NCBI GenBank assembly: GCA_900543325.1
Contig: UQQU01000022.1
Coordinates: 1-44,813 of the forward strand
Reading direction: 5' to 3'
DNA: 44,813 bases
Source of the DNA: an uncultured Clostridium sp.
Lineage (GTDB): Bacteria > Bacillota > Clostridia > Clostridiales > Clostridiaceae
The translations under genes and the position numbers were made by a program. A model generated the notes under the pieces. The model was not told where the DNA came from. It worked only from the letters and a program-made list of their open reading frames with translations, and ran no database searches. Shown here piece by piece: positions 9,366-17,101 of the stretch; position 1 is the stretch's first letter; every line of letters starts with the position of its first letter.

Positions 9366-9411
9366 AAATACCTTAGTAGAAAGATATAAATATTTTTTTA
9401 CTAAGGTATTT
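9366..9411 (+). terminator. Hairpin after the LRR gene
   Basis: Arms AAATACCTTAGTA and TACTAAGGTATTT (13 perfect pairs) with a 20-base AT-rich loop, 18 bases after the LRR stop. No strong T-run follows, so termination is probable rather than certain. Confidence 0.55.
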
Positions 9412-9496
9412 AAAATAATTCCACTACAAAAATAAAGTAAAAAATGGTAGAATAATATAATAAATACAAGAAATGTGGTTTGGTGGGAGAAGTATA

Positions 9497-10489
9497 ATGG
9501 TAAGAGTGCGAGTTGGTAAAAAAAGAGTAATAATTGGATTAATTATAGTTATTGCAATAACTATAATTGCTACACTTGGTATTGGTGGAATTAAAGTAGT
9601 AAATGCAAAGAAAATAAGTAGTTCATTAGAATTAGGAATTAATTATTTAACAGAAGGAAAATATGATAAAGCAAAAGAAGAGTTTTTAAAGGTAAAATCA
9701 ATAGATAATAATCATGAAGAGGCAATAGATTTAATAGAATTGATTGATGACTATGTAGAATTAGAGAATCTATATCAAAGTAAAGAGTATGTATTAGCTT
9801 TAGAGTTAATTGATAAAATCAAAGATAATAAATATTTAGAGCATATTGAAGAAAGAGTTAATCAATTTTCAGTATCTATTGAGCAAATGATAGCTATAAT
9901 AAATGAAGTCAATAATATAGATATTAAAATTGATACATTAATAAGCGAAAATAAATATGAAGAAGCTATTAATTTAATTAATGAATATTTAGGACAAGAC
10001 TTAGAAGAAGAGTATTCAAATAAACTAAATACTTTATTGAGTAATGTTAATGATTCTAAAACTTCTTATGAGGAAGAGCAACAGAGAATAGCTGAAGAAA
10101 TGAGATTAGAGGAAGAAAGAAAAGCTGAAGAAGAAAGAAAAAAGCAAGAAGAGCTTGCTAAGCAAGAGTCAGAAAATAAGAAAGAAGAAAGTAGTACAAA
10201 TAGTGGAAGTGTTAACTTAGGAACTAATGCAGTAAATGAAAGTATATATCAATTGGATGCTGTAGAAATAGCATTAGAAGTGGTTAGAAGAGAGCATCCT
10301 GGATATGGACCACATTATTTCGAGAGAGGCCTTGTTACAGAGGGTGAATGGCGTTGGGCATTTGTATTTCTTAAACTTGAGGATCCAAATGCTGCAAGTA
10401 TAGAGGATAGTAATATAATTGGACAAGTTGGATATACAGTAAATGAAAAAACAGGTGAAGTAAAGCAAGAGGACTGGTTAGTACAATAG
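9497..10489 (+). CDS. Membrane-anchored TPR-like / coiled-coil protein, unknown function
   Basis: A 330-residue protein. One N-terminal membrane helix (GLIIVIAITIIATLGIGG) follows a basic stretch, so the bulk should be extracellular. Residues about 40-190 contain TPR-like helical pairs (LELGINYLTEGKYDKAKEEF, SKEYVLALELIDKI, ENKYEEAINLINEYL). A highly charged coiled coil of Glu, Arg, Lys and Gln follows (about 190-235), then a Ser/Asn linker and an 80-residue C-terminal domain with GEWRWAFVFLK and GYTVNEKTGEVKQEDW, reminiscent of PepSY-like folds but not assigned. ATG 9497 follows GGGAG at 7 bases, so the in-frame ATG at 9473 is not preferred. It sits with the LRR gene between two related terminators. 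Confidence 0.7.
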   Translation: MVRVRVGKKRVIIGLIIVIAITIIATLGIGGIKVVNAKKISSSLELGINYLTEGKYDKAKEEFLKVKSIDNNHEEAIDLIELIDDYVELENLYQSKEYVLALELIDKIKDNKYLEHIEERVNQFSVSIEQMIAIINEVNNIDIKIDTLISENKYEEAINLINEYLGQDLEEEYSNKLNTLLSNVNDSKTSYEEEQQRIAEEMRLEEERKAEEERKKQEELAKQESENKKEESSTNSGSVNLGTNAVNESIYQLDAVEIALEVVRREHPGYGPHYFERGLVTEGEWRWAFVFLKLEDPNAASIEDSNIIGQVGYTVNEKTGEVKQEDWLVQ

Positions 10490-10503
10490 ATTCGACAAAA
10501 TAC

Positions 10504-10560
10504 GGGCTACCTCTGAGGTTAATCTATATATTGGATTAACCTCAGAGATAGCCCTATATT
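10504..10560 (+). terminator. Long hairpin terminator after the TPR gene
   Basis: Arms of about 21 bases (GGGCTACCTCTGAGGTTAAT and its near-perfect complement, one C/A mismatch) ending in a weak T-rich tail. The lower stem and the preceding GACAAAAT-N-CG are the same as at 7860, while the upper stem is different but still paired. Confidence 0.75.
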
Positions 10561-10757
10561 CTGTTAATTTATATTTTGTTTAATTTCTAGAGTTGTCCTA
10601 CATAGAATGGTTTAGCTGTACTCATATAAAGATCATCTTTACTTGATACAAAGGATAAAATAATTCCTTTTATAATGTGGAATTGTTTTATGTTTATGTA
10701 GATTGATTTGTGGTATATAATATAGATAATTATTAATTTGTTTAGGAGGAAGAACTA

Positions 10758-11048
10758 TTGAATTTAAGTAATAGTATTATAAATGAGATAATAGATATAT
10801 GTAAAAAATATTATGGGATTAATAAGGTAGTTCTTTTTGGTTCAAGAGCAAGAGGGGATAATGAATTAAAAAGTGATATAGATTTAGCCGTATATTGTGA
10901 TAGTGATTTATCCTTATTTATAGAAGAAATTGAAAATACTACGCATACACTTTTAGAATTTGATTTTTCAGATATGAATAATATAGTAGATGATTTTTTT
11001 ATAGAACAAGTAGAAAAAGAAGGGATAGTATTATATGAGAAGTGTTGA
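10758..11048 (+). CDS. mntA: MntA-type minimal nucleotidyltransferase (antitoxin)
   Basis: A 96-residue MNT-fold protein with the motif GSRARGDNELKSDID: Gly28-Ser29 and Asp40/Asp42 are the metal ligands of GSx10DxD nucleotidyltransferases, and Asp69 (EFDFSD) is the third acidic residue. In MntA/HepT systems this enzyme transfers AMP from ATP to a tyrosine of the HEPN toxin and silences it. The next gene is that HEPN partner, overlapping by 14 bases. The start is TTG, with AGGAGG eight bases upstream. It stands alone after a leader of about 200 bases. The function follows from family and arrangement; activity is not shown. Confidence 0.9.
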   Translation: MNLSNSIINEIIDICKKYYGINKVVLFGSRARGDNELKSDIDLAVYCDSDLSLFIEEIENTTHTLLEFDFSDMNNIVDDFFIEQVEKEGIVLYEKC

Positions 11049-11430
11049 ATTTAAATATATGAATTTAAAAAAAGCTTATTTAAGATTAAAAGAAGTTAGT
11101 GATATGTATGATGGTAAAAATGATATAATTAGGGATAGCCTTATACAAAGATTTGAATTTACATATGAGCTTACTCATAAAACATTAAAGGAATTTATGA
11201 AGTATTTAGGAGTAACATTAGAAAATTCATTCCCAAGAACTATATATAAGAAAGCTTATGTTAATAATTTAATTTCGGATGATAGTGTTTGGATTAATTT
11301 ATTAGAAGATAGAAATTGCACTTCACATATTTATAATGAAAGCTTAGCAGATGAAATTGCTAAGAGAATTGTTGATAAATATGTAGATGCAATAGGTGAA
11401 CTTGTAGATAATTTAGAAAAGCTATTGTAA
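11035..11430 (+). CDS. hepT: HepT-type HEPN ribonuclease toxin
   Basis: A 131-residue all-helical protein of the HI0074/HepT family. The key motif is RNCTSHIY, exactly RX4HXY: Arg93 and His98 form the HEPN RNase site and Tyr100 is the residue expected to be AMPylated by MntA. HEPN toxins of this type cleave tRNA or other RNA when released. It starts inside mntA (14-base overlap) behind AAGGG, so synthesis is coupled to the antitoxin. Together they form an apparently intact toxin-antitoxin or phage-defence module. Confidence 0.9.
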   Translation: MRSVEFKYMNLKKAYLRLKEVSDMYDGKNDIIRDSLIQRFEFTYELTHKTLKEFMKYLGVTLENSFPRTIYKKAYVNNLISDDSVWINLLEDRNCTSHIYNESLADEIAKRIVDKYVDAIGELVDNLEKLL

Positions 11431-11527
11431 TAATATAGAGTAAAAATATTAGAAGATAAAATTAATTTTATGAATTTTTAAGTTTGATTTTGCAGTATGT
11501 AATATATATTTTAAATAGTATAGTGTA

Positions 11528-11571
11528 TCTGTTATATAAAAATGTTGGTAACAACATTCTTATATAACAGA
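11528..11571. repeat. Second copy of the 44-bp palindrome
   Basis: The same length and design as 508-551 in reverse orientation (TCTGTTATA outer arms, AATGTTGGTAACAACATT centre). Here neither strand has a T-run after the stem, so a terminator role is less clear. It lies between hepT and the transposase relic. Confidence 0.6.
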
Positions 11572-11667
11572 ATGCCTATAGAGAAAAATAGGTATGTTAA
11601 TAGATAAAGTCTAATGAAGGATTAAATGTGAAAAAATGTGTTAATACTCATAACTGGGTGATGAATT

Positions 11668-12612
11668 ATGAGTAAAACCATTAATAACAAAGAATATAGA
11701 TTAAAGTTATTTAAAGAAAAAATAGATAAATCAACATTAAAAATAGAAAATAATATTAATGATAAAAAGCAAAATAAATACATAAAATGCCCTCATTGCA
11801 AAAGCGAAGATGTGATAAAGTATGGCTCATATAACGGTATACAACGATATAAATGCAAAAACAATAAATGTGAAAGAACATTTACAAAGCAAACTGAAAG
11901 TCCCTTTAGATATTCAAAAAAGTTTAAGGAAAATTGCCATAAATATAAGGAGTTATATGAAAAGGGACTAACAATTAGACAATGTGCAGAGATTCTTAAT
12001 ATAAGTATAGTAACATCATTTTTTTGGAGGCATAGATTTTTATATAACTTAAAGAAGGTAAATTATATTGAGAAGTTATGTGATTATGCTGAATTAACAA
12101 GAGTAGTTTTACTTGAGAATTTTAAAGGTGATAGAAATAGTAAAAATAAAGAGAAGGATAAGATTTCAATAGTGAATGCAATGAATAAATCTATTGATAT
12201 TATATCTATAATAGCTGCTAGAAATCATTTAGGATTGAGAGAATTAAAGGAAAATATAGAACCAAGAATTGATAAAAAGGCTATTGCTGTGGCATTTTTA
12301 GATGGAAGACTTCAAGCTTTTTCAGATAAACATAATACAATAAATAAAATTAGAATTAGGAGAATTGATATCACTCCAATTGATGCAAGCTACTCTGTAA
12401 AAATAAAAAGATGGTTGAAAAAATTTAGAGGAGTTGCAACTAAATATATAGACCATTATTTAAGTTGGAGAGCCAATGAATATAAGAATAATATTGAATA
12501 TGATTATAGATTAAATAAAGATGAAAAACTAAAGTTGAATATAGATTTAAATATAAAAATAACCACATATGTATCATGGAATAACATAAAATCAAAAGTA
12601 TTACCAGTATAG
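11668..12612 (+). CDS. IS1595/ISXO2-like transposase relic, catalytic residues lost
   Basis: A 314-residue protein with a transposase zinc ribbon (Cys41, Cys44, Cys63, Cys68), a helix-turn-helix (KGLTIRQCAEILNISIVT, about 95-115) and a C-terminal part ending in the family signature KKFRGVATKYIDHYLSW. In active relatives the first catalytic region reads like ELDETFFLESFKG; here it is ELTRVVLLENFKG, so the Asp and the following Glu are gone. The usual YHS near the third site is SYS. An Asp is kept in FLDGRLQAF. The frame is intact over its full length, which suggests either recent decay or a retained DNA-binding role. No terminal inverted repeats or target duplication are evident. The Shine-Dalgarno is weak (GGGTG). 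Family assignment is from remembered motifs. Confidence 0.75.
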   Translation: MSKTINNKEYRLKLFKEKIDKSTLKIENNINDKKQNKYIKCPHCKSEDVIKYGSYNGIQRYKCKNNKCERTFTKQTESPFRYSKKFKENCHKYKELYEKGLTIRQCAEILNISIVTSFFWRHRFLYNLKKVNYIEKLCDYAELTRVVLLENFKGDRNSKNKEKDKISIVNAMNKSIDIISIIAARNHLGLRELKENIEPRIDKKAIAVAFLDGRLQAFSDKHNTINKIRIRRIDITPIDASYSVKIKRWLKKFRGVATKYIDHYLSWRANEYKNNIEYDYRLNKDEKLKLNIDLNIKITTYVSWNNIKSKVLPV

Positions 12613-12686
12613 TAGAGTATAATATTATAGGATAATACTATATTTATGATGAATTAAAAAATTTAATATTTAAATCTATCTGAACA

Positions 12687-12703
12687 TAGGGAATTATTCC
12701 CTA
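12687..12703. other. Short perfect hairpin downstream of the transposase relic
   Basis: TAGGGAA-TTA-TTCCCTA, seven paired bases with a three-base loop. It sits in the roughly 150-base region between the transposase relic and the tandem repeat before prfC. No T-run follows. Apart from this, 12613-12760 holds nothing I can name. Confidence 0.4.
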
Positions 12704-12760
12704 AGCTTAGAGGAATTCTTGTATTATGGAATAAAAAAGTATATAATAATTAAGTTAAGT

Positions 12761-12901
12761 GAGGCTCCAAATTTAAATTTGGTTAGTCGAACTTACTCAG
12801 CGACTGAAAGGAGTCGAGTTTCCTTTAAATGAGACTCCAAATTTTATATTTGGTCAGTCGAATTTACTCAGCGACTGAAAGGAGTCAAGTTTCCTTTAAA
12901 T
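12761..12901 (+). repeat. Tandem 70-base structured repeat in the prfC leader
   Basis: Two adjacent copies, 12761-12830 and 12831-12901, each reading GAG(G/A)CTCCAAAT...ATTTGG, AGTCGAA(C/T)TTACTCAGCGACT, GAAAGGAGTC(G/A)AGTTTCCTTT. Each copy can form a CCAAAT/ATTTGG hairpin, an AGTCG/CGACT hairpin and an AAAGGA/TCCTTT hairpin. The last two can also rearrange (ACTC with GAGT). Sequence differences fall mainly in loops or keep pairing. The pair ends about 40 bases before the prfC Shine-Dalgarno, so it is probably a 5' leader regulatory RNA. I do not recognise its class. Confidence 0.7.
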
Positions 12902-12956
12902 AAATAAAAAGAAATAAATTTATTCATTATATAAATAATTTTAGGAGGACATAACA

Positions 12957-14552
12957 TTGGCTGATTACATAAATGAGATTAAAAAGAGAAGAACCTTTGC
13001 AATTATTTCTCACCCTGATGCTGGTAAAACAACATTAACAGAAAAGTTCCTATTATACGGAGGAGCAATAAGACTTGCAGGTTCAGTAAAAGCAAGAAAA
13101 GCATCAACACATGCTGTTTCAGACTGGATGGAAATAGAAAAGCAAAGAGGTATTTCTGTTACTTCATCTGTTATGCAATTTAACTATGCAGGACACTGCA
13201 TAAACATTCTAGATACTCCAGGACACCAAGACTTCTCAGAAGATACATATAGAACACTTATGGCTGCTGACTCTGCTGTAATGGTAGTTGACGCTGCTAA
13301 AGGGGTGGAAGATCAAACAAGAAAGCTATTCCATGTTTGTTCATTAAGAGAAATGCCAATTTTCACATTCATCAACAAGATGGATAGAGAAGCTCAGGAT
13401 CCATTTGGATTATTAGAAGATATTGAAGCAGAACTAGGAATCAAAACATATCCAATGAATTGGCCAATAGGTTCTGGTAAAGACTTTAAAGGTGTTTACG
13501 ATAGACAAAATCAAAGAATCATAGCATTCAATGGTGGAAACCACGGTTCTACAGAAGTTGAAGCTATTGAAGGTTCTGTTGATGATGAAAAGTTTAGAGA
13601 AATATTAGGTGAAGCACTACATGAGAAGTTAATGGAAGATATTGAGCTTCTTGATATTGCTGGTGATGAACTTGATATGGAAAAGGTTAGATTAGGAGAA
13701 TTAACTCCAGTATTCTTCGGATCAGCTTTAACAAACTTTGGTGTTGAGCCATTCCTAGAGCATTTCTTACAAATGACTACATCACCACTTGCTAGAAATT
13801 CAAATATAGGAGAAATTGATCCATTTGATGATAAATTCTCTGCATTTGTATTTAAGATTCAAGCAAATATGAACAAGGCTCATAGAGATAGAATTGCATT
13901 CATGAGAATTTGTTCAGGTAAGTTTACAAAAGGTGAAGAAGTATTCCACATGCAAGGTGGAAAGAAACTTAAGCTTGCTCAACCTCAACAATTCATGGCT
14001 GAAAACAGAGAAATTGTTGAAGAAGCATATGCTGGAGATATAATCGGGGTATTTGATCCAGGTATATTCTCAATAGGAGATACTTTATGTTCACCATCTA
14101 AAAAGTTCAAGTTTGAAGGAATTCCAACATTCGCTCCTGAACATTTTGCAAGAGTTAGACCAGTTGACACTATGAAGAGAAAACAATTCGTTAAAGGTGT
14201 TACTCAAATAGCTCAAGAAGGGGCAATCCAAGTATTTAAAGAAAACCATGTTGGTATGGAAGAAATAATCGTAGGTGTTGTAGGGGTACTTCAATTTGAA
14301 GTTCTTGAATACAGACTTAAGAATGAATACAATGTTGACATTAAGATGGATAGACTTGCATTTAGATATGTAAGATGGGTTGAAAGCTATGATGGAGATA
14401 TTGATAGATTAAACTTAACTTCTGATGCTAAGAGAGTTAAGGACTTCAAGGATAGAGACCTAATCATATTCCAAAATGACTGGGGAATTAACTGGGCACT
14501 TGATCACAATAAAGGATTAGTTCTTTCTGGTGTAGGTAAGAGTGACGAGTAG
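12957..14552 (+). CDS. prfC: Peptide chain release factor 3
   Basis: A 531-residue translational GTPase, the normal RF3 length. The G domain shows HPDAGKTT (residues 19-26), the switch region RGISVTSSVMQF, DTPGHQDFSEDTYR and NKMDRE. The later part has the RF3-specific domains (PLARNSNIGEIDP, GVVGVLQFEVLEYRLKNEY). RF3 uses GTP to recycle RF1 and RF2 from the ribosome after peptide release. The start codon is TTG at 12957, eight bases after AGGAGG, agreeing with the usual MADYINEIKKRRTFAIISHP N-terminus. Its codon use is more conserved-gene-like than its neighbours. It is a single-gene unit with its own leader repeats and terminator. Confidence 0.97.
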   Translation: MADYINEIKKRRTFAIISHPDAGKTTLTEKFLLYGGAIRLAGSVKARKASTHAVSDWMEIEKQRGISVTSSVMQFNYAGHCINILDTPGHQDFSEDTYRTLMAADSAVMVVDAAKGVEDQTRKLFHVCSLREMPIFTFINKMDREAQDPFGLLEDIEAELGIKTYPMNWPIGSGKDFKGVYDRQNQRIIAFNGGNHGSTEVEAIEGSVDDEKFREILGEALHEKLMEDIELLDIAGDELDMEKVRLGELTPVFFGSALTNFGVEPFLEHFLQMTTSPLARNSNIGEIDPFDDKFSAFVFKIQANMNKAHRDRIAFMRICSGKFTKGEEVFHMQGGKKLKLAQPQQFMAENREIVEEAYAGDIIGVFDPGIFSIGDTLCSPSKKFKFEGIPTFAPEHFARVRPVDTMKRKQFVKGVTQIAQEGAIQVFKENHVGMEEIIVGVVGVLQFEVLEYRLKNEYNVDIKMDRLAFRYVRWVESYDGDIDRLNLTSDAKRVKDFKDRDLIIFQNDWGINWALDHNKGLVLSGVGKSDE

Positions 14553-14660
14553 CTCTAGAAATAGATAATATATTATTTAAATAAAAAGCATGTAGTAAGA
14601 TTTAAGCTAATATGCCCTATTTATAGAAGATAGTTAAAATAATAAAACTAATAACTATAG

Positions 14661-14696
14661 GTATGGTATATTAATATTCTTACCATATGCTTTTTT
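14661..14696 (+). terminator. Terminator after prfC
   Basis: Stem TATGGTA / TACCATA followed by TGCTTTTTTA. An upstream AAAAGCAT at about 14584 could additionally pair with ATGCTTTT at the base of the tail. The rest of 14553-14853 is AT-rich with no gene. Confidence 0.65.
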
Positions 14697-14853
14697 ATAT
14701 TATAAAATAAACTATTTTCACTTACAGATTATTATAAAAACATAACTATATTACAAAATAATATAATATAATATAAAAATAAGTAAAATATGATATAATA
14801 ACCATATAAATAATATAAAGTAAAATTGTATTAGACGTAACTAGGGGGATATA

Positions 14854-16818
14854 ATGTATAAGCAGATTTTGGGGGAAGATATAATAAAAAAACAAGCTAA
14901 TGAAATATTAAGATATATTTTCACCAGTGGTATAATACTAATGAGTATTTTCATAATAAGGATATTCGTGGTTTTTAATCATAAGGACTATGTATATTCC
15001 ATTGAGATGTTTATTAGGCAGGTAAATGGAGCAATATCTATCATTTCAATAATTACCTGCTTAATACTATATAAAAAAACAAAGGATTCCATAGTATTCA
15101 CATTAATGTTAGTGTATGTTGGGCTTTCAATAGCAATAATTACAGGACAATTTGATCATTATGAATTTTTAAATAATAAATTTATAGTTAGTGATTATAT
15201 AAGTATAATAACAGCTTCTTTTAGAATAATTATACTTTTTATCTCCATTAAGCCAAATTTAAAATTATATAAGTTAATAAATAAATATAAAGTGCAATCC
15301 TTTATATTTGTGGTTATTTATTCTATTATTGGTTTGGAATTTGAGAAGAAATATTTTACAGGAGATTTTTTTGATAATAAAGAACTATTCTTTTCATTTA
15401 ATTTACTTATATTTATTGTATATATAATAGTAGCATTAAAAATATTATTAATAGGTATAAAAGAAACTAAGATTATATTATGTACTTTCAGTTTAAGCCT
15501 ATTTTTATTTTCTATTAAGTCTCTATATATCATATATGGAGTAGTATATAGTTCAGCAAATATAAAATTAATAGCAGCTTTATTAACATACATATCATTT
15601 TTTATAGTTATTATTGGTTCTGTAATAGAATTATATTTACTATATAAAGAAGCTGAGTATTTAAATAAGGAACTAAGAAAATTCTATAATTTAGCTAATA
15701 ATAATACAAATTCATATATGTTTATTTGTGATAAGAATTTTAACGTATCATTTATTAATAACAAAATAAGAGAAGATTATAACTATAAAATAAATAATGA
15801 TGAATTTAAAAAAGAATTATTAAAAATTAACTTTCTAGAAGAAACAAAAGAAATAATTAAGGAAGAGTTATATAGTAAATCAAATTGGAGAGGAATAATA
15901 AAGAATTTAAAGAAGGGGGCAATTGTTGATTGTTCTATTCAGTTAATAAAATCAGAAGAAGAGGAAAATCAAATATTAGTTACCTATGTTGATATGTCAG
16001 AAACTATTAAATTACAGTCAGAAATAGAAGCTCATAAAATTAATGATGTTAAAAAATCTGAGTTTATATCAACACTTTCTCATGAATTAAAAACACCATT
16101 AAATATTTTTTATTCAATAATACAGTTGTTAGATAAAACTTCAACTATTGGTATAAAAGAATTTAAGGAAAGTTATGATAAGTATAGTAGTTCATTAAAA
16201 TTAAATAGCAAGAGAATGTTAAGGCTTGCAAATAATATAGTAGATTCAACAAGGATTGATACAGGAGCACTTAAAGCTGAGTTTGGAAATTACGAAATAG
16301 TTTCAATTGTTGAAGATATAGTAATATCAACAGTACCTTTTGCTCAATCTAAAAATATAAGCATAGAGTTTGATACAAATATTGAAGAACATTTTATAAA
16401 GTGTGATCCTGCTATGATTGAAAAAATAGTATTAAACTTAGTATCAAATTCAATTAAATATACCAAAAATGAAGGAAGTATTAAAATAGATATAATATTA
16501 AAAGATGACATATTAGAAATATTGTTTAAAGATACAGGTATAGGAATTCCATATGAATTAAAAGATAAAATATTTGATAGATTTTCAAGAGTTGATAGTT
16601 CATTAAAGCGATTAAATGAGGGAAGCGGAATTGGTCTAAATATAGTTAAGTCTATGGTAGAAGTTCATAATGGAAATATATCAGTATATAGTGTATTAAA
16701 TGAAGGCAGTATTTTTAAGGTTGAATTGCCAAATGTATTGATTGAAGATTCACCAATGACAATCTATGAATTTAATAAAGCTAATACAGAGTTAGAATTA
16801 TCAGATATATATAATTAA
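14854..16818 (+). CDS. Membrane sensor histidine kinase (orphan)
   Basis: A 654-residue kinase. Residues 1 to about 270 form roughly eight membrane helices, similar in style to MASE-type membrane sensor domains. A PAS-like segment follows (SYMFICDKNFNVSFINNKIR, about 285-385). The transmitter has the H-box STLSHELKTPLN with phospho-acceptor His410, the N-box NLVSNSIKYT, G1 DTGIGIP and G2 GSGIGLNIVK. It autophosphorylates on His410 and should pass the phosphate to a response regulator, but none is encoded nearby, so the partner is elsewhere. ATG 14854 follows AGGGGG. The sensed signal is unknown. It is transcribed alone and ends at a clear terminator. Confidence 0.92.
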   Translation: MYKQILGEDIIKKQANEILRYIFTSGIILMSIFIIRIFVVFNHKDYVYSIEMFIRQVNGAISIISIITCLILYKKTKDSIVFTLMLVYVGLSIAIITGQFDHYEFLNNKFIVSDYISIITASFRIIILFISIKPNLKLYKLINKYKVQSFIFVVIYSIIGLEFEKKYFTGDFFDNKELFFSFNLLIFIVYIIVALKILLIGIKETKIILCTFSLSLFLFSIKSLYIIYGVVYSSANIKLIAALLTYISFFIVIIGSVIELYLLYKEAEYLNKELRKFYNLANNNTNSYMFICDKNFNVSFINNKIREDYNYKINNDEFKKELLKINFLEETKEIIKEELYSKSNWRGIIKNLKKGAIVDCSIQLIKSEEEENQILVTYVDMSETIKLQSEIEAHKINDVKKSEFISTLSHELKTPLNIFYSIIQLLDKTSTIGIKEFKESYDKYSSSLKLNSKRMLRLANNIVDSTRIDTGALKAEFGNYEIVSIVEDIVISTVPFAQSKNISIEFDTNIEEHFIKCDPAMIEKIVLNLVSNSIKYTKNEGSIKIDIILKDDILEILFKDTGIGIPYELKDKIFDRFSRVDSSLKRLNEGSGIGLNIVKSMVEVHNGNISVYSVLNEGSIFKVELPNVLIEDSPMTIYEFNKANTELELSDIYN

Positions 16819-16894
16819 TAAACTATAAAATAATAAACAAGTGATGGATTATTATTAAACAATGGAAAGAAAAAATAAATAATTTGAAATAAAG

Positions 16895-16945
16895 TATAAA
16901 ATACAGAACCAAGCTAATCAATAGCAAAAGTTCTGTGTTTTATAT
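16895..16945 (+). terminator. Terminator after the histidine kinase
   Basis: Arms TAAAATACAGAAC and GTTCTGTGTTTTA (one G-T pair) around a 20-base loop, with a TATAT-rich tail. It separates the kinase from the structured leader and sortase. Confidence 0.75.
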
Positions 16946-16948
16946 ATT

Positions 16949-17073
16949 TATCTGATGGCTAGCCGTTGTAACACTCCCATCTTAAGTCGGTGTGTTATAA
17001 AAAACGGATAGCCACTAGATAACGAATTCTAAGCTTCAGATGAAGTTAAAACTCCACCTGAAACTAAGAATTC
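16949..17073 (+). ncRNA. Structured 5' leader of the sortase gene (two long hairpins)
   Basis: Hairpin 1 (16949-17021) pairs TATCT with AGATA, TGGCTA with TAGCCA, CCGTT with AACGG and GTAACAC with GTGTTAT. Hairpin 2 (17024-17073) pairs GAATTCT with AGAATTC, TTCAG with CTGAA, TG with CA and AGTT with AACT, with symmetric A-C mismatches. The Shine-Dalgarno of the sortase follows within 20 bases. No T-run is present, so this is not simply a terminator. It does not match any riboswitch I can recall; a regulatory RNA or a mobile palindromic element are both possible. Confidence 0.5.
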
Positions 17074-17101
17074 CATTTATATAAAAAAAAGGAGGAAATT
17101 A

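Noticed and set aside
12761..12901. Relation between the prfC leader repeat and the cassette repeats
   Set aside because: They share CAGCGAC and a GAAC/GTCG flavour only; the core AAAATTTTCCAG and hairpin A are absent, so I treat them as separate.
16949..17073. Cyclic-di-GMP or other known riboswitch
   Set aside because: None of the conserved motifs I know for c-di-GMP-I/II, SAM, THF, glycine or ydaO elements is present.
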